NCBI GenBank assembly: GCA_002782005.1
Contig: PFGT01000116.1
Location: 1-47,197 of the forward strand
Length of the DNA: 47,197 nucleotides
Source of the DNA: Hydrogenophilales bacterium CG12_big_fil_rev_8_21_14_0_65_61_21
GTDB taxonomy: Bacteria > Pseudomonadota > Gammaproteobacteria > Burkholderiales > Thiobacillaceae
Direction: 5' to 3'
Both the position numbers and the translations under genes were made by a program. Below are positions 8,732 through 19,114 of this stretch, piece after piece (within the stretch, counting starts at the first letter, position 1; the number at the start of each line of letters is the position of its first letter). Below the pieces are notes generated by a model, which was given only the letters and a program-made list of their open reading frames with translations, was not told where the DNA came from and searched no databases.

Positions 8732-10153
8732 ATGCTCCGCACTCTTTATGACAAACTTTGGGACGCCCACGTCGTTCATGTGGAACCCGATGGCATGACC
8801 CTGCTCTATATCGACCGGCAACTGGTCCATGAAGTGACCAGCCCGCAGGCCTTCGAGGGCCTCAGGATCAATGGCCGCAAACCTTGGCGGGCCGATACCA
8901 TCCTGGCGACGCCGGACCACAACGTGCCGACCGTCAATCGTCGGGCCGGGATCGCCGACCCGGTGTCCCGAATTCAGGTCGAGACGCTGGACGCCAATTG
9001 CCGCGATTTCGGCTTGACCGAGTTCGCTATGAACGATCCACGTCAGGGCATCGTTCATGTCATCGGTCCGGAACAGGGCTTTACCCAGCCCGGCGTGACC
9101 CTGGTGTGCGGCGATTCCCATACCAGTACCCACGGCGCCTTCGCCGCCCTGGCATTCGGTATTGGCACCTCGGAGGTCGAACATGTGATGGCGACCCAGT
9201 GCCTGTGGCAGAAGAAATCGAAGGTCATGCTGGTCAAGGTGGACGGCGTCCTGGCCAAGGGCGTGACCGCCAAGGACATCGCCCTGGCGATCATCGGCCG
9301 GATCGGCACCGCCGGCGGCACCGGTCATGCCATCGAATTCGGCGGCTCGGCCATCCGCGCCCTGTCCATGGAGGGCCGCATGACCCTGTGCAACATGGCT
9401 ATCGAGGCTGGCGCGCGGGCCGGTATGGTGGCGGCCGACGACAAAACCATCGACTACATGCGGGACCGGCCCTATGGCCCGAAAGGCGAGCAGTGGCAAG
9501 CGGCTGTGGCCTACTGGCGCACCCTGGTGTCCGACCCGGGCGCGCGGTTCGACGCGCTGGTGGAATTGAACGCGGCCGAGATCAGGCCGCAGGTTACCTG
9601 GGGCACCTCGCCCGAGATGGTGGCGGCGGTGGACGGGCGGGTGCCTGACCCGACCGAGGCGCCCAATGCGGTGAAAAAGGCCGATTGGGAACGCGCCCTG
9701 CGCTATATGGGTCTCAAGGCCCATACCCCGATTTCCGAGATTGCCCTGGACAAGGTGTTCATCGGTTCTTGCACCAATTCCCGGATCGAGGATATATGGG
9801 AAGCGGCCGAGGTGGTCAGGGTCCTGGCCGGCGCCGGCCGCAAGGTGGCGGCCAACGTAAAACTGGCCCTGGTGGTGCCGGGCTCCGGTCTGATCAAGGC
9901 CCAGGCCGAGGCGGAGGGGTTGGATGTGATCTTCCGCGAGGCGGGTTTCGAATGGCGCGAGCCGGGCTGTTCCATGTGCCTGGCGATGAATGCCGATCGT
10001 TTGGAAGCGGGTGAGCGTTGCGCCGCCACCTCCAACCGCAATTTCGAGGGGCGGCAGGGGCAGGGCGGCCGCACCCATCTGGTGAGTCCGGCCATGGCGG
10101 CGGCAGCGGCCATGTACGGGCATTTTGTTGATGTACGAGAGGTGATGTTATGA
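8732..10153 (+). CDS. leuC: 3-isopropylmalate dehydratase, large subunit
   Basis: 473 aa aconitase-family [4Fe-4S] subunit that, with LeuD, isomerises 2-isopropylmalate to 3-isopropylmalate in leucine synthesis. Cluster ligands are visible: Cys347 in GSCTNS, and Cys413 and Cys416 in GCSMC, at the spacing of E. coli LeuC. The early HVVHVEPDG and the [12 protein letters not shown]-type segment ([19 protein letters not shown]) are also typical. It opens the long plus-strand biosynthetic run. Its stop overlaps the next start as ATGA. No leu leader peptide or attenuator was seen in the 73 bases upstream. Confidence 0.97.
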   Translation: MLRTLYDKLWDAHVVHVEPDGMTLLYIDRQLVHEVTSPQAFEGLRINGRKPWRADTILATPDHNVPTVNRRAGIADPVSRIQVETLDANCRDFGLTEFAMNDPRQGIVHVIGPEQGFTQPGVTLVCGDSHTSTHGAFAALAFGIGTSEVEHVMATQCLWQKKSKVMLVKVDGVLAKGVTAKDIALAIIGRIGTAGGTGHAIEFGGSAIRALSMEGRMTLCNMAIEAGARAGMVAADDKTIDYMRDRPYGPKGEQWQAAVAYWRTLVSDPGARFDALVELNAAEIRPQVTWGTSPEMVAAVDGRVPDPTEAPNAVKKADWERALRYMGLKAHTPISEIALDKVFIGSCTNSRIEDIWEAAEVVRVLAGAGRKVAANVKLALVVPGSGLIKAQAEAEGLDVIFREAGFEWREPGCSMCLAMNADRLEAGERCAATSNRNFEGRQGQGGRTHLVSPAMAAAAAMYGHFVDVREVML

Positions 10154-10311
10154 CACCGAGGAAATTGATTATCCTGGGGGTGGCCAAATTGCTCCTGATT
10201 GCGGTCGCGTTTGGAGTCGTTTATAGCCTGTATGGCTGCAACACGGTTCAGGGTGTGGGCAGAGACATCGAAAAGGCTGGCACTACCATCGAACGGGCGG
10301 GCAGCCGGTAA
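10150..10311 (+). CDS. Entericidin A/B-like small lipoprotein between leuC and leuD
   Basis: A 53 aa reading frame starts in the ATGA overlap with leuC and ends in a TAATG overlap with leuD. It starts MTPRKLII, has a hydrophobic stretch of about 18 residues, a lipobox-like LYGC (Cys30), and then the entericidin signature [15 protein letters not shown] followed by a short amphipathic tail. The -2 Tyr of the lipobox is unusual. The long stretch between the initiator Met and Cys30 also leaves room for a shorter leader. Entericidin-family peptides are small envelope lipoproteins; the E. coli pair acts as an antidote/toxin. A small lipoprotein gene at this spot recurs in betaproteobacteria. Its role next to leucine genes is unknown. 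Confidence 0.8.
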   Translation: MTPRKLIILGVAKLLLIAVAFGVVYSLYGCNTVQGVGRDIEKAGTTIERAGSR

Positions 10312-10949
10312 TGCGACCGTTTACCCAACATCGGGGCCGGGTGGCGCCGCTCGACCGCGCCAATGTCGATACCGATGCCATCATCCCCAAGCAGTTTCTG
10401 AAGTCGATCAAGCGCACCGGCTTTGGCCCCAACGCCTTCGATGAGTGGCGCTATCTCGACCACGGCGAGCCGGGCATGGACAACAGCAAGCGGCCGTTGA
10501 ACCCGGACTTCGTGCTCAATCTGCCGCGTTATCAAGGCGCCAGCATCCTGTTGGCGCGCGAGAACTTCGGCTGCGGTTCGTCGCGCGAACATGCCCCCTG
10601 GGCGTTGGAGGATTATGGCTTCCGGGCCATCATCGCGCCGTCCTACGCCGACATCTTTTACAACAACTGCTTCAAGAACGGCATCCTGCCCATCGTGCTG
10701 CCGGCGGCTGTCGTGGACCAGATGTTCCAGGAGACGGCCGCCGCCGAGGGCTATAGCTTGACCGTCGACCTGGCGGCCCAGACCGTGATCACGCCGGGCG
10801 GTGAGGGTTTTGCCTTCGAGGTCGATGGCGAGCGTAAACATCGCTTGCTCAACGGTCTCGATGACATCGCCCTGACCCTGCAATACACCGATGAGATCAA
10901 GGCCTACGAGGCGCGGCGCGAACAGGTCTCGCCCTGGTTATTCAATTGA
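10311..10949 (+). CDS. leuD: 3-isopropylmalate dehydratase, small subunit
   Basis: 212 aa partner of LeuC that supplies the substrate-recognising swivel domain. Family segments are clear: [18 protein letters not shown] near the N terminus and the [13 protein letters not shown] motif (about 83-95). The length is close to that of E. coli LeuD (201 aa). The start ATG shares one base with the stop of the entericidin-like gene, so translation is probably coupled through that small gene. Confidence 0.97.
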   Translation: MRPFTQHRGRVAPLDRANVDTDAIIPKQFLKSIKRTGFGPNAFDEWRYLDHGEPGMDNSKRPLNPDFVLNLPRYQGASILLARENFGCGSSREHAPWALEDYGFRAIIAPSYADIFYNNCFKNGILPIVLPAAVVDQMFQETAAAEGYSLTVDLAAQTVITPGGEGFAFEVDGERKHRLLNGLDDIALTLQYTDEIKAYEARREQVSPWLFN

Positions 10950-10968
10950 TACCCAAGAAAGAAACACC

Positions 10969-12030
10969 ATGAAAATCGCAATCCTGCCGGGTGACGGCAT
11001 CGGTCCGGAGATCGTCGCCCAGGCGGTCAAGGTATTGGACGTCCTCAAGCAAGACGGCCTGAAGATCGAGATGGAATATGGCAACATCGGCGGCGCTGGT
11101 TATGACGCCGAGGGTGATCCGTTTCCGGAATCCACCCTGAAACTATCGCAGGCGGCCGACGCGGTGCTGCTGGGCGCGGTCGGTGGCCCGCAGTACGATA
11201 CCCTGGATCGTCCGTTGCGCCCCGAGCGCGGCCTGTTGCGCATCCGCAAGGAACTCAACCTGTTCGCCAACCTGCGCCCGGCGCTGCTCTATCCAGAACT
11301 GGCCTCGGCCTCGACCCTGAAGCCCGAGGTGGTGTCCGGCCTGGACATCATGATCGTGCGCGAATTGACCGGCGGCCTGTACTTCGGCCAGCCGCGTGGC
11401 ATTGAGGTTCGCAATGGCGAGCGGGTCGGCTTCAACACCATGATCTATTCTGAATCAGAAGTGCGCCGGGTCGCTCAGGTCGCCTTCGGCATCGCCATGA
11501 AGCGCGGCAAGCGGCTGTGCTCGGTGGAAAAGGCCAATGTGCTGGAATGTTCCGAATTGTGGAAAGAGGTCGTCGCCGATGTCGCCAAGGGCTATCCCGA
11601 GGTGTCGCTGTCCACCTTGTATGTGGACAATGCCGCCATGCAACTGGTGCGCAACCCCAAGCAATTCGACGTCATCGTCACCAGCAACCTGTTCGGCGAC
11701 ATTCTGTCCGACGAGGCGTCGATGCTGTCCGGCTCCATCGGTATGTTGCCCTCGGCCTCGCTGGACGAGAACAACAAGGGCATGTACGAGCCGATCCACG
11801 GCTCCGCCCCGGACATCGCCGGCAAGGATTTGGCCAACCCGCTGGCGACCATCCTGTCGGTGGCTATGATGTTCAAGTACACCTTCAACGACGAGGGCAC
11901 CGCCGAGCGCATCGACAACGCGGTCAAAAAGGCGATCGCCCAGGGTTATCGCACCGGTGACATCTGGACCGAGGGCTGTAAGCGGGTATCCTGCGGCGCG
12001 ATGGGCGATGCGGTGGTTGCCGCGCTATGA
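10969..12030 (+). CDS. leuB: 3-isopropylmalate dehydrogenase
   Basis: 353 aa NAD-dependent decarboxylating dehydrogenase that makes 2-oxoisocaproate, the third step of leucine synthesis. It begins [15 protein letters not shown] and carries the [15 protein letters not shown] segment, [10 protein letters not shown], and the [12 protein letters not shown] substrate/metal motif near residue 240. The frame stays open upstream, but the conserved N terminus fixes ATG 10969, which follows an AAGAAAGAAA purine tract. It lies 19 bases after leuD, completing leuC-ecn-leuD-leuB. Confidence 0.97.
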   Translation: MKIAILPGDGIGPEIVAQAVKVLDVLKQDGLKIEMEYGNIGGAGYDAEGDPFPESTLKLSQAADAVLLGAVGGPQYDTLDRPLRPERGLLRIRKELNLFANLRPALLYPELASASTLKPEVVSGLDIMIVRELTGGLYFGQPRGIEVRNGERVGFNTMIYSESEVRRVAQVAFGIAMKRGKRLCSVEKANVLECSELWKEVVADVAKGYPEVSLSTLYVDNAAMQLVRNPKQFDVIVTSNLFGDILSDEASMLSGSIGMLPSASLDENNKGMYEPIHGSAPDIAGKDLANPLATILSVAMMFKYTFNDEGTAERIDNAVKKAIAQGYRTGDIWTEGCKRVSCGAMGDAVVAAL

Positions 12031-12055
12031 TGAATTTCTGAGAGAGAGTAGGCAA

Positions 12056-13168
12056 ATGAAACGTGTGGGTCTGATTGGCTGGCGGGGCATGGTGGGCTCG
12101 GTGCTCATGGGTCGGATGAAGGAAGAACGCGACTTCGACTCGATCGATCCGGTGTTCTTCACTACTTCTAATCCAGGCGGCAAGGGTCCGGACATCGGCA
12201 AGCCGGTGCCGCCGCTCAAGGATGCCAACAGCATCGACGAACTGAAGGCGATGGACATTATCATCACCTGCCAGGGCGGCGACTACACCAAGGAAATCTA
12301 CCCCAAGCTGATGGCCAGCGGCTGGCAGGGCTACTGGATCGACGCGGCCTCGACCCTGCGTATGAAGGACGACGCCATCATCATCCTCGATCCGGTTAAC
12401 AAGGGCGTCATCCAGGACGGCCTCGCCCACGGCATCAAGACCTATGTCGGCGGCAACTGCACGGTCTCGCTGATGCTGATGGCCATCGGCGGCCTGTTCG
12501 ACGCCGGGCTGGTCGAGTGGGTTTCACCGCAGACCTATCAAGCCGCCTCCGGCGCCGGCGCCCGTAATATGCGCGAGCTGCTGCAACAGATGGGCGCGGT
12601 GAACGCCGAGGTGAAGCCGCTGCTGGACGACCCGGCCTCGGCGATTCTGGAGATAGACAAGAAGGTCACTGACTTCCTGCGTTCAGACCGTTATCCCGTG
12701 GCCGCCTGGCCAGTGCCGTTGGCCGCTTCGCTGATCCCGTGGATCGACGTGCAACTGGAATCCGGGCAGTCCAAGGAGGAGTGGAAGGCCCAGGTCGAGG
12801 CTAACAAGATACTCGGCCGCTCCGATCGGCAGATTCCCATCGATGGCCTGTGCGTGCGGGTCGGTTCGATGCGTTGCCACTCCCAGGCGCTGACCATCAA
12901 GCTGAACAAGGACGTGCCGCTGGCTGAAATCCACAGCCTGATTGCCGCCCATAACGACTGGGTGAAGGTAGTGCCGAACGAGCGCCAGATCACCATGGAA
13001 CAACTGACCCCGGCCGCCGTCACCGGCACCCTGACCGTACCGGTCGGCCGGATGCACAAGCTCACCATGGGGCCGCAATACCTCGGCGCCTTTACCGTGG
13101 GCGACCAGTTGTTATGGGGCGCGGCTGAACCATTGCGGCGAATGTTGCGCATCCTGCTGACGGCATGA
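12056..13168 (+). CDS. asd: Aspartate-semialdehyde dehydrogenase
   Basis: 370 aa enzyme that reduces aspartyl phosphate to the semialdehyde, feeding lysine/diaminopimelate, threonine and methionine. It begins with the NADP-binding [15 protein letters not shown]. The catalytic Cys135 is in GGNCTVS, the same residue number as in E. coli, and [14 protein letters not shown] follows. It belongs to the Gram-negative Asd class. I chose ATG 12056 because it matches the family N terminus and follows an AGAGAGTAGG purine-rich site. It lies 25 bases after leuB. In E. coli the asd homologue usg precedes truA, so asd-fimV-truA here looks like the related arrangement. Confidence 0.97.
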   Translation: MKRVGLIGWRGMVGSVLMGRMKEERDFDSIDPVFFTTSNPGGKGPDIGKPVPPLKDANSIDELKAMDIIITCQGGDYTKEIYPKLMASGWQGYWIDAASTLRMKDDAIIILDPVNKGVIQDGLAHGIKTYVGGNCTVSLMLMAIGGLFDAGLVEWVSPQTYQAASGAGARNMRELLQQMGAVNAEVKPLLDDPASAILEIDKKVTDFLRSDRYPVAAWPVPLAASLIPWIDVQLESGQSKEEWKAQVEANKILGRSDRQIPIDGLCVRVGSMRCHSQALTIKLNKDVPLAEIHSLIAAHNDWVKVVPNERQITMEQLTPAAVTGTLTVPVGRMHKLTMGPQYLGAFTVGDQLLWGAAEPLRRMLRILLTA

Positions 13169-13185
13169 CCGTCATGAAAACGACC

Positions 13186-13204
13186 ACATTCCTTCATGGA
13201 ATGT
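13186..13204. repeat. Inverted repeat in the asd-fimV gap
   Basis: Seven-base perfect arms ACATTCC / GGAATGT enclose TTCAT, 18 bases after the asd stop. No T-run follows, so it is not a clear terminator. The rest of the 201-base gap (13169-13369), the longest within the leuC-metZ run, holds no recognisable gene. A fimV promoter probably lies here, but I could not define one with confidence. Confidence 0.35.
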
Positions 13205-13369
13205 CGCGCGGACAGCGGCCCGCTGGAAGAATTCCATTGAAAAATAAGCAGGTTCGATGCTAACGTAATCCCACTTTCAGAAAGATTACCTAACCCTATG
13301 AGCAAGCTCGGGAATATCAGGACGATGTGGTGCGCGATGAGCGCGATGCGACAGGACAGGGGAATAATG

Positions 13370-15931
13370 ATGAAAAGAGTATTTAGGATCAGCAGCTTAC
13401 TGGCAGTCTTATTGCTGATGTCCAGTGAGGTTATGGCGGCCGGTCTGGGTAAGTTGTCGGTGTCCTCGGCGCTCGGGCAGCCGTTGCAGGCTGAAATCGA
13501 ACTGCTTGCGGTCCAGTCGGAAGACATCGCCACTGTGGAGGCCAAGCTGGCCAGCGCCGATGCCTATCGTCAGGCTCATGTCGATCGCTCGTCGGTACTC
13601 TCAGGTCTGAACTTTTCCATCGGAAAACGCGCCAATGGCCAGCCGGTGGTGCGTATCACCTCAGCCGCGCCGATCAACGACCCATTCGTCGACCTGCTGG
13701 TTGAGTTGAACTGGAGTTCCGGTCGTATCCTTCGTGAATATACGGTGCTGCTGGATACGGCAACGAACCCTGTGGCCGAGGCCGAACAAGAGGTATTAGC
13801 CAAGGTTGCGCCCACGGTAAGCGGGTCGGCGGCCCCGGTGCCTGCGCTGCCCGCGACCGCGACTGAAAAGCAGGGCGCCAAGGGCGCAAGCCAGGAGCGG
13901 CGGACCTATGGCCCGGTGAAGTCCGGGGAGACCTTACAAGGCATCGCCGGTAAGTTGCTGCCGGCCAACGTGTCCCTGGACATGATGATGGCCAGCCTTT
14001 ACCACGCCAATCAAGGCGCGTTCGCCCAGAAGAACATGAATCTGCTCAAGAAAGGGCAGGTCTTGTCTGTGCCGGACCGCGATACGGTGATGCGTCTGTA
14101 CAGTCCGAACCAGGCTAAACAATTAATCCAGGAGCAGTCCTCAGCCTGGCACTCGATGCAGAATCGCCTGGCCGATCAGGCGATGCGGTCGCCGGCCGCG
14201 CAGGTTAAGGAGCAATCTGCCGAATCCGGTAAGGTCGCGCCGGCCCAGACTGCGGAAAAACCGCCCGCACCGCCGGTGACCAAGGATGTCTTAAAGCTTT
14301 CCAAGGGCCAGCCAGCCAATGCCTCGGCGGACCCGCGCCTTCACGATCTGGAAACAGAGGTCACGGCCAAGAACCGGGAACTGCAAGACGCGCAAGATCG
14401 AATCAGGCAATTGGAAAAGACGGTTCAGGACCTGATGCAACTGAAGTCTCAACAAGGTGGCCAAAAGGCCGAACCGGTAGCGGGTCAACCGACTGCGGCG
14501 GCGCCGGAGGCCAAACCAATGCCGAGGCCGCATGTTGCGCCGCCTGCTGTACCGGAGGAGCCTGGTTTCCTGAGCGTCTTGCTGGCCAGCCCGCTTTATA
14601 TTGCCGGTGGCCTGGCGGCGCTGCTATTGGCTGGCTTGTTTTGGTTATTTACGGTGAGCAATCGCCGGCGCAAGGGTCTGTCCAACTTCGAGCAAAGCAT
14701 TATGACCGGAGGCGATCAGTTCAAGACCTCCATCTTTAAGACGACTTCCGGCGCCAAGACCGAACACGGCGCCGCCACCCAATCCGGCGCGACCACGGAT
14801 TTCAGCCGTCTAGGTTTGGGTTCGATCGACAGCCATGAAGTGGACCCGATCGCTGAAGCCGAAGTCTATATGGCCTATGGCCGGGACGCACAGGCGGAGG
14901 AGATACTCAAGGATGCACTGGCGAAGGAGCCGCGTCGCCACGAGATCGCGCTGAAGTTGCTAGAGATTTATGCGGCCAGGCAGGATAAGGCGAGCTTCGA
15001 AACCCAGGCTAGCGAGTTGTATGCCGATCTTGGCGATCCGGCCAACGACATGTGGCAGAAGGCGGCCGAGATGGGCCGTACCATAGACCCGGACAATCCC
15101 TTGTATCGTATGTTTGGCGAGGCGCCAAGTCGCTCGATCGAGACCGATCGCGATCAAACCGACGCTACGACCGAACGGTTGGTGGAAGCCCCCGCCGTCG
15201 AGCGCCAGCCGGAAATCGCCAGTACCCTAGGGGCGGCGGTTGAATCGGCGTCAGAAGCGCATGAGACTGGACTCGATTCGTCGGCCCAGGTTGAGCCGAC
15301 GACTAATGTAATGGGCCAGGCTGAACCCTTGGTAAAACTTGCAGCCGACGACATGACGCTGGATTTCGAACCTGAGCCGAGCGCTGATGCGCTCGCTTTC
15401 CGGCCCGACCAGAACGAATTCGACCCGGCGGTTGCGGCGTTTCCCTCATTTGGCACGGAAGTCACAGCGGCGGTCAGCGGTACGGCCGAAAATAGTATTC
15501 CGGCGGCCACCGAGACTGAATCGCCGGTTGAACACAATGAGGAGTTGAGCGATCTAGACCTGATGCCGGAGTCTCTGGATATAACCACGAGCGTCGCGCC
15601 GGTCGTACCTGAGCCCGCTGGCGGACCGCTCAAACAGGATATGGCGGTAAAACTGCCGGACCTGGACTTCTCCGGGCTGGACCTGGAATTGGCCGAGACT
15701 CCCGAGTTGCCGACCGAAACGGCCGTTGCCCAGCCGGTGGCCGAGATTGCGGCGCCTGTAGCCGCCGATTCGAATCTGTTCGAAGAGGCTAGTACCAAAC
15801 TTGACCTGGCCAAGGCCTATCTCGAAATGGGCGATAAGGAAGGCGCTCGCGAGATATTGAGCGAGGTCCTCAAAGATGGCGATAGCCAGCAACAAGAGGC
15901 GGCCAGGGCGCTGATGGCCGAGATCGGGTAA
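13370..15931 (+). CDS. fimV: FimV/HubP-type polar hub protein
   Basis: About 853 aa, single-span inner-membrane protein of the FimV/HubP family, which organises the cell pole and type IV pilus or type II secretion. Order: signal peptide (1 to about 23, ending VMA), conserved FimV N-terminal domain (about 24-135), Pro/Ala linker, LysM-like peptidoglycan-binding domain (about 178-240), coiled coil (about 324-360), one transmembrane helix (about 402-427) followed by RRRKG, an acidic cytoplasmic region with TPR-like helices (about 499-560), and the C-terminal FimV domain (about 805-853, LDLAKAYLEMGD). Adjacent ATGs lie at 13367 and 13370. AGGGGA is six bases before the second, which I chose. An upstream in-frame ATG at 13298 would disrupt the signal peptide. 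Confidence 0.93.
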   Translation: MKRVFRISSLLAVLLLMSSEVMAAGLGKLSVSSALGQPLQAEIELLAVQSEDIATVEAKLASADAYRQAHVDRSSVLSGLNFSIGKRANGQPVVRITSAAPINDPFVDLLVELNWSSGRILREYTVLLDTATNPVAEAEQEVLAKVAPTVSGSAAPVPALPATATEKQGAKGASQERRTYGPVKSGETLQGIAGKLLPANVSLDMMMASLYHANQGAFAQKNMNLLKKGQVLSVPDRDTVMRLYSPNQAKQLIQEQSSAWHSMQNRLADQAMRSPAAQVKEQSAESGKVAPAQTAEKPPAPPVTKDVLKLSKGQPANASADPRLHDLETEVTAKNRELQDAQDRIRQLEKTVQDLMQLKSQQGGQKAEPVAGQPTAAAPEAKPMPRPHVAPPAVPEEPGFLSVLLASPLYIAGGLAALLLAGLFWLFTVSNRRRKGLSNFEQSIMTGGDQFKTSIFKTTSGAKTEHGAATQSGATTDFSRLGLGSIDSHEVDPIAEAEVYMAYGRDAQAEEILKDALAKEPRRHEIALKLLEIYAARQDKASFETQASELYADLGDPANDMWQKAAEMGRTIDPDNPLYRMFGEAPSRSIETDRDQTDATTERLVEAPAVERQPEIASTLGAAVESASEAHETGLDSSAQVEPTTNVMGQAEPLVKLAADDMTLDFEPEPSADALAFRPDQNEFDPAVAAFPSFGTEVTAAVSGTAENSIPAATETESPVEHNEELSDLDLMPESLDITTSVAPVVPEPAGGPLKQDMAVKLPDLDFSGLDLELAETPELPTETAVAQPVAEIAAPVAADSNLFEEASTKLDLAKAYLEMGDKEGAREILSEVLKDGDSQQQEAARALMAEIG

Positions 15932-16534
15932 TTGCATCCGTCGCTAAGGATCGCGCTTTACGTCCTTTCAGCCCTGGCCTTGCCGGGGCTGAGTTTTTTG
16001 GGCCTGGCGTTGATCGCCGCGCTATTCCCGGTCTTGTTCCACAGCCATTGGGCTGGCGCCTGGCGCTTGATTCGGCGGACACGCTGGTTATTTCTGCTTC
16101 TGGGCGTTGGTTATGCCTATAGCCTGCCTGGCCCAGCGGCCATTTCCCAACTGGCCGATTGGTCGCCCTCCTTGCCGGGGCTCTGGCTAGGGGGAACCCA
16201 GATGCTGCGTTTGTTCTTACTGCTGTGGTTGCTCGATGGCCTGGTCATCTCGATGGGCGAGGCCCGTTTGATGACCGGTTTGCATGGTCTGTTTTCACTG
16301 GCCAGGGGTGTGGGTTTTCCGGTCGAACGCAGCACGGTTCGACTCGGGCTGACGCTCCAGACTATGGAGGGCAATCTGGGTAGGCGGCGTAGTTTACGCG
16401 TGGCGTTGGCCAGCCTGAACGAGCCAGCATCCGGCACTGACCATTTTGCTATCAGGCCTATGCCCTGGCGGGCGCAGGATTCGATTATGTTGCTGGTCGC
16501 GCTGGCGGTTCTGGTTGGCATATGGCGCGCATAG
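15932..16534 (+). CDS. Putative membrane protein resembling ECF transporter T component (CbiQ/EcfT)
   Basis: 200 aa with about four or five hydrophobic helices. It starts with TTG directly after the fimV stop; no ATG offers a better N terminus. The middle region, where a short helix ending HGLFSLARGVGFP is followed by RLGLTLQTMEGN, resembles the coupling region of CbiQ/EcfT proteins, which hold the ATPases of energy-coupling-factor transporters. The typical Ala-Arg-Gly coupling motif is not clear, and no ABC ATPase or S component lies nearby. It overlaps truA by 13 bases. I therefore call it a conserved membrane protein of unknown function with T-component-like features. Confidence 0.6.
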   Translation: MHPSLRIALYVLSALALPGLSFLGLALIAALFPVLFHSHWAGAWRLIRRTRWLFLLLGVGYAYSLPGPAAISQLADWSPSLPGLWLGGTQMLRLFLLLWLLDGLVISMGEARLMTGLHGLFSLARGVGFPVERSTVRLGLTLQTMEGNLGRRRSLRVALASLNEPASGTDHFAIRPMPWRAQDSIMLLVALAVLVGIWRA

Positions 16535-17307
16535 TCCTTGGCCTGGAGTATGACGGTCGAGCCTTTCATGGCTGGCAGACCCAGCCGGGCGGCAATACCG
16601 TGCAGGACCATCTCGAACGGGCCTTGTCCCAGGTTCATGGCGCGCCCATTGCCACCATTGTGGCCGGGCGGACCGATGCCGGGGTCCATGCCAGCGCTCA
16701 GGTGGTCCATTTCGACAGCCTGCACTCGCGCCCTGAATCGGCCTGGGTTCGAGGCGTCAATGCGCTGTTGCCAGCCAGCATCGCGGTGCTCTGGGCGCAG
16801 GAAACCGGGCCGGAGTTTCATGCCCGCTTCTGCGCCCGCGAGCGGGCTTACCGCTACCTCCTGCTCAACCACCCGGTGCGGCCAGCGGTTATGGCGGGGC
16901 GGGTGGGCTGGGTCCATGCCGAGCTGTATCTGCCGGCCATGGCCGAGGCCGGCCTGGCGCTGCTGGGTAGCCATGACTTTTCGGCGTTCAGGGCCGCCGC
17001 GTGCCAGGCCAAATCGCCGGTCAGAGAACTGCGCCAAATTGGTGTCGAGCGGCATGGCCACTATGTGATATTCAATTTTCGCGGCAACGCCTTCCTGCAC
17101 CATCAGGTTCGCAATATGGTCGGCGCCCTGGTCTGGGTGGGTCTTGGCCGCCGGCCAGTGAGCTGGATCGGTGAATTGCTGGCCTCTCGGGATCGTACCC
17201 AGGGTGCGGCCACCTTTGCCCCGGATGGTCTCTATCTGGTCGACGTGCGCTACGATGCGCAATGGAATCTACCTGCCTTCGACCATAGAACGCTGCCTCT
17301 GTCATGA
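16522..17307 (+). CDS. truA: tRNA pseudouridine(38-40) synthase
   Basis: 261 aa enzyme that isomerises uridines 38-40 in the anticodon arm of tRNAs. The catalytic aspartate is Asp52 in GRTDAGVHA, with [12 protein letters not shown] at the N terminus and a C-terminal [10 protein letters not shown]-like segment ([12 protein letters not shown]). The length fits the family (about 265 aa). It starts inside the preceding membrane-protein gene and overlaps trpF by four bases (ATGA), so it sits inside the operon. The truA-accD-folC-dedD-cvpA-purF backbone is also the E. coli order. Confidence 0.97.
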   Translation: MARIVLGLEYDGRAFHGWQTQPGGNTVQDHLERALSQVHGAPIATIVAGRTDAGVHASAQVVHFDSLHSRPESAWVRGVNALLPASIAVLWAQETGPEFHARFCARERAYRYLLLNHPVRPAVMAGRVGWVHAELYLPAMAEAGLALLGSHDFSAFRAAACQAKSPVRELRQIGVERHGHYVIFNFRGNAFLHHQVRNMVGALVWVGLGRRPVSWIGELLASRDRTQGAATFAPDGLYLVDVRYDAQWNLPAFDHRTLPLS

Positions 17308-17927
17308 GAACACGGATCAAGATTTGCGGCATTACCCGCATCGAGGATGGCCTGGCCGCTGCTGGCGCTGGCGCCGATGCCATCGGCCTGGTCTTTGCCG
17401 AGTCAAGTCCGCGCCGGGTCGATATAGACCTAGCGGTTCGGATTGCCCATACCTTGCCGCCCTTTGTCGCTGTCGTTGCCTTGTTTGTGAACCCGACCTC
17501 GGCCGAGGTGAATGAAGTTATTCGCCACCTCGGGCCAGACCTGCTGCAATTTCATGGTGAGGAAACGCCGGCCTTTTGCCAGTCATTCGGCCGGCCTTTT
17601 CTGAAGGCGGCACGGGTCAGACCAGACCTGGATTTGCTACAATATGCCGCTGATTTTGCCGCTGCGCGGGGGCTTTTGCTCGATGCCTATACACCAGGCG
17701 CCCACGGCGGCGCCGGCCGCCGCTTCGACTGGTCGCTGATCCCCGCCGAATTGTCATTGCCGGTGATCCTGGCCGGCGGCTTGGCGCCTGGCAATGTAGC
17801 CGCTGCGGTGCGCCGAGTGCGGCCCTGGGCGGTCGATGTCTCCAGCGGCGTCGAGGTCGCCAAGGGCGTCAAGGACGCAGCAAAAATTTTCGCTTTCATC
17901 AAGGAAGTTCAGAATGCAGATGTATGA
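17304..17927 (+). CDS. trpF: Phosphoribosylanthranilate isomerase
   Basis: 207 aa single-domain TIM barrel that carries out the Amadori rearrangement of phosphoribosylanthranilate in tryptophan synthesis. The N-terminal KICGIT (Cys8) is the family hallmark, and the C-terminal VDVSSGVE holds the catalytic Asp. It is stand-alone, not fused to TrpC as in E. coli. It overlaps truA (ATGA) and trpB (14 bases). Other trp genes (trpE, G, D, C) are not in the window, so the pathway is split. Confidence 0.97.
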   Translation: MRTRIKICGITRIEDGLAAAGAGADAIGLVFAESSPRRVDIDLAVRIAHTLPPFVAVVALFVNPTSAEVNEVIRHLGPDLLQFHGEETPAFCQSFGRPFLKAARVRPDLDLLQYAADFAAARGLLLDAYTPGAHGGAGRRFDWSLIPAELSLPVILAGGLAPGNVAAAVRRVRPWAVDVSSGVEVAKGVKDAAKIFAFIKEVQNADV

Positions 17928-19113
17928 CCTGCCCGATGCCCAGGGCCACTTTGGCCCCTACGGCGGCGTGTTTGTCGCCGAGACCCTGGTGGCCGCGCTC
18001 GACGAACTCAAGCGTGAGTACGAAGTCGCCCGCCATGATCCGGATTTCCTGGCCGAATACCGCCACGAACTCAAGCACTACGTCGGCCGCCCTAGCCCCA
18101 TCTATCACGCCCGGCGCTGGTCCGAGGCGCTCGGCGGGGCGCAAATCTACCTCAAGCGCGAAGATCTCAACCATACTGGTGCGCACAAGATCAACAACAC
18201 CATCGGCCAGGCCCTGCTGGCCCGACGCATGGGCAAGAAACGGGTGATCGCCGAGACCGGCGCCGGCCAGCACGGTGTCGCCTCGGCCACGGTCGCCGCC
18301 CGTTATGGCATGGAATGCGTGGTCTACATGGGTTCGGAAGACATCAAGCGGCAGTCGCCCAACGTGTTTCGGATGAAGCTATTGGGCGCCAAGGTGGTGG
18401 CGGTCGAATCCGGCTCCAAGACCCTCAAGGACGCGCTCAACGAGGCCATGCGCGACTGGGTCACCAATGTCGAATCCACCTTCTACATCCTCGGCACCGC
18501 CGCCGGCCCGCACCCGTACCCGATGCTGGTGCGCGATTTCCAGCGGGTCATCGGCGACGAATGCCTCACGCAGATGCCCGAGATGATCGGCCGCCAGCCG
18601 GATGCGGTGATCGCCTGCGTCGGCGGCGGCTCCAACGCCATCGGCATCTTCTACCCCTATATCCCGGTCGATGGCGTGCGCCTGATCGGCGTCGAGGCCG
18701 GCGGTCGCGGCATCCGGACCGGTCAGCACGCCGCGCCGCTGTCCGCTGGCACGCCCGGCGTGCTGCACGGTTTCCGTAGTTATTTGATGCAGGACGGCAA
18801 CGGCCAGGTTATCGAGACCCACTCCATCTCCGCCGGTCTCGACTACCCCGGCGTCGGCCCCGAACACGCCTGGCTGAAGGACAGTGGCCGCGCCGAATAC
18901 GTCAGCATCGACGACGACGAAGCCTTGGCGGCCTTCCACAACCTGTGCCGCTACGAAGGCATCATCCCGGCCCTCGAATCGAGCCATGCCCTCGCCCACG
19001 CCGCCCGGATTGCACCGGCCATGGGCAAGGATAAGGCGCTGCTGGTCAACCTGTCCGGGCGCGGCGACAAGGACATCGACACCGTTGCCCGGCTTTCTGG
19101 AATCGAACTCTGA
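17914..19113 (+). CDS. trpB: Tryptophan synthase beta subunit
   Basis: 399 aa PLP enzyme that condenses indole with serine. The PLP lysine is Lys92 in [25 protein letters not shown] (phosphate loop) and the C-terminal ESSHALA segment are present. The start is taken as ATG 17914 (MQMYDLPD), six bases after AAGGAAG; ATG 17920 is also possible. It overlaps the end of trpF and is followed after one base by trpA, giving the coupled translation expected for the alpha2beta2 complex. TrpB1 type by its length and motifs. Confidence 0.98.
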   Translation: MQMYDLPDAQGHFGPYGGVFVAETLVAALDELKREYEVARHDPDFLAEYRHELKHYVGRPSPIYHARRWSEALGGAQIYLKREDLNHTGAHKINNTIGQALLARRMGKKRVIAETGAGQHGVASATVAARYGMECVVYMGSEDIKRQSPNVFRMKLLGAKVVAVESGSKTLKDALNEAMRDWVTNVESTFYILGTAAGPHPYPMLVRDFQRVIGDECLTQMPEMIGRQPDAVIACVGGGSNAIGIFYPYIPVDGVRLIGVEAGGRGIRTGQHAAPLSAGTPGVLHGFRSYLMQDGNGQVIETHSISAGLDYPGVGPEHAWLKDSGRAEYVSIDDDEALAAFHNLCRYEGIIPALESSHALAHAARIAPAMGKDKALLVNLSGRGDKDIDTVARLSGIEL

Positions 19114-19114
19114 T

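Noticed and set aside
8705-10123. 472-codon open frame on the minus strand opposite leuC
   Set aside because: His/Gly/Arg-rich shadow translation of leuC, with no plausible domain.
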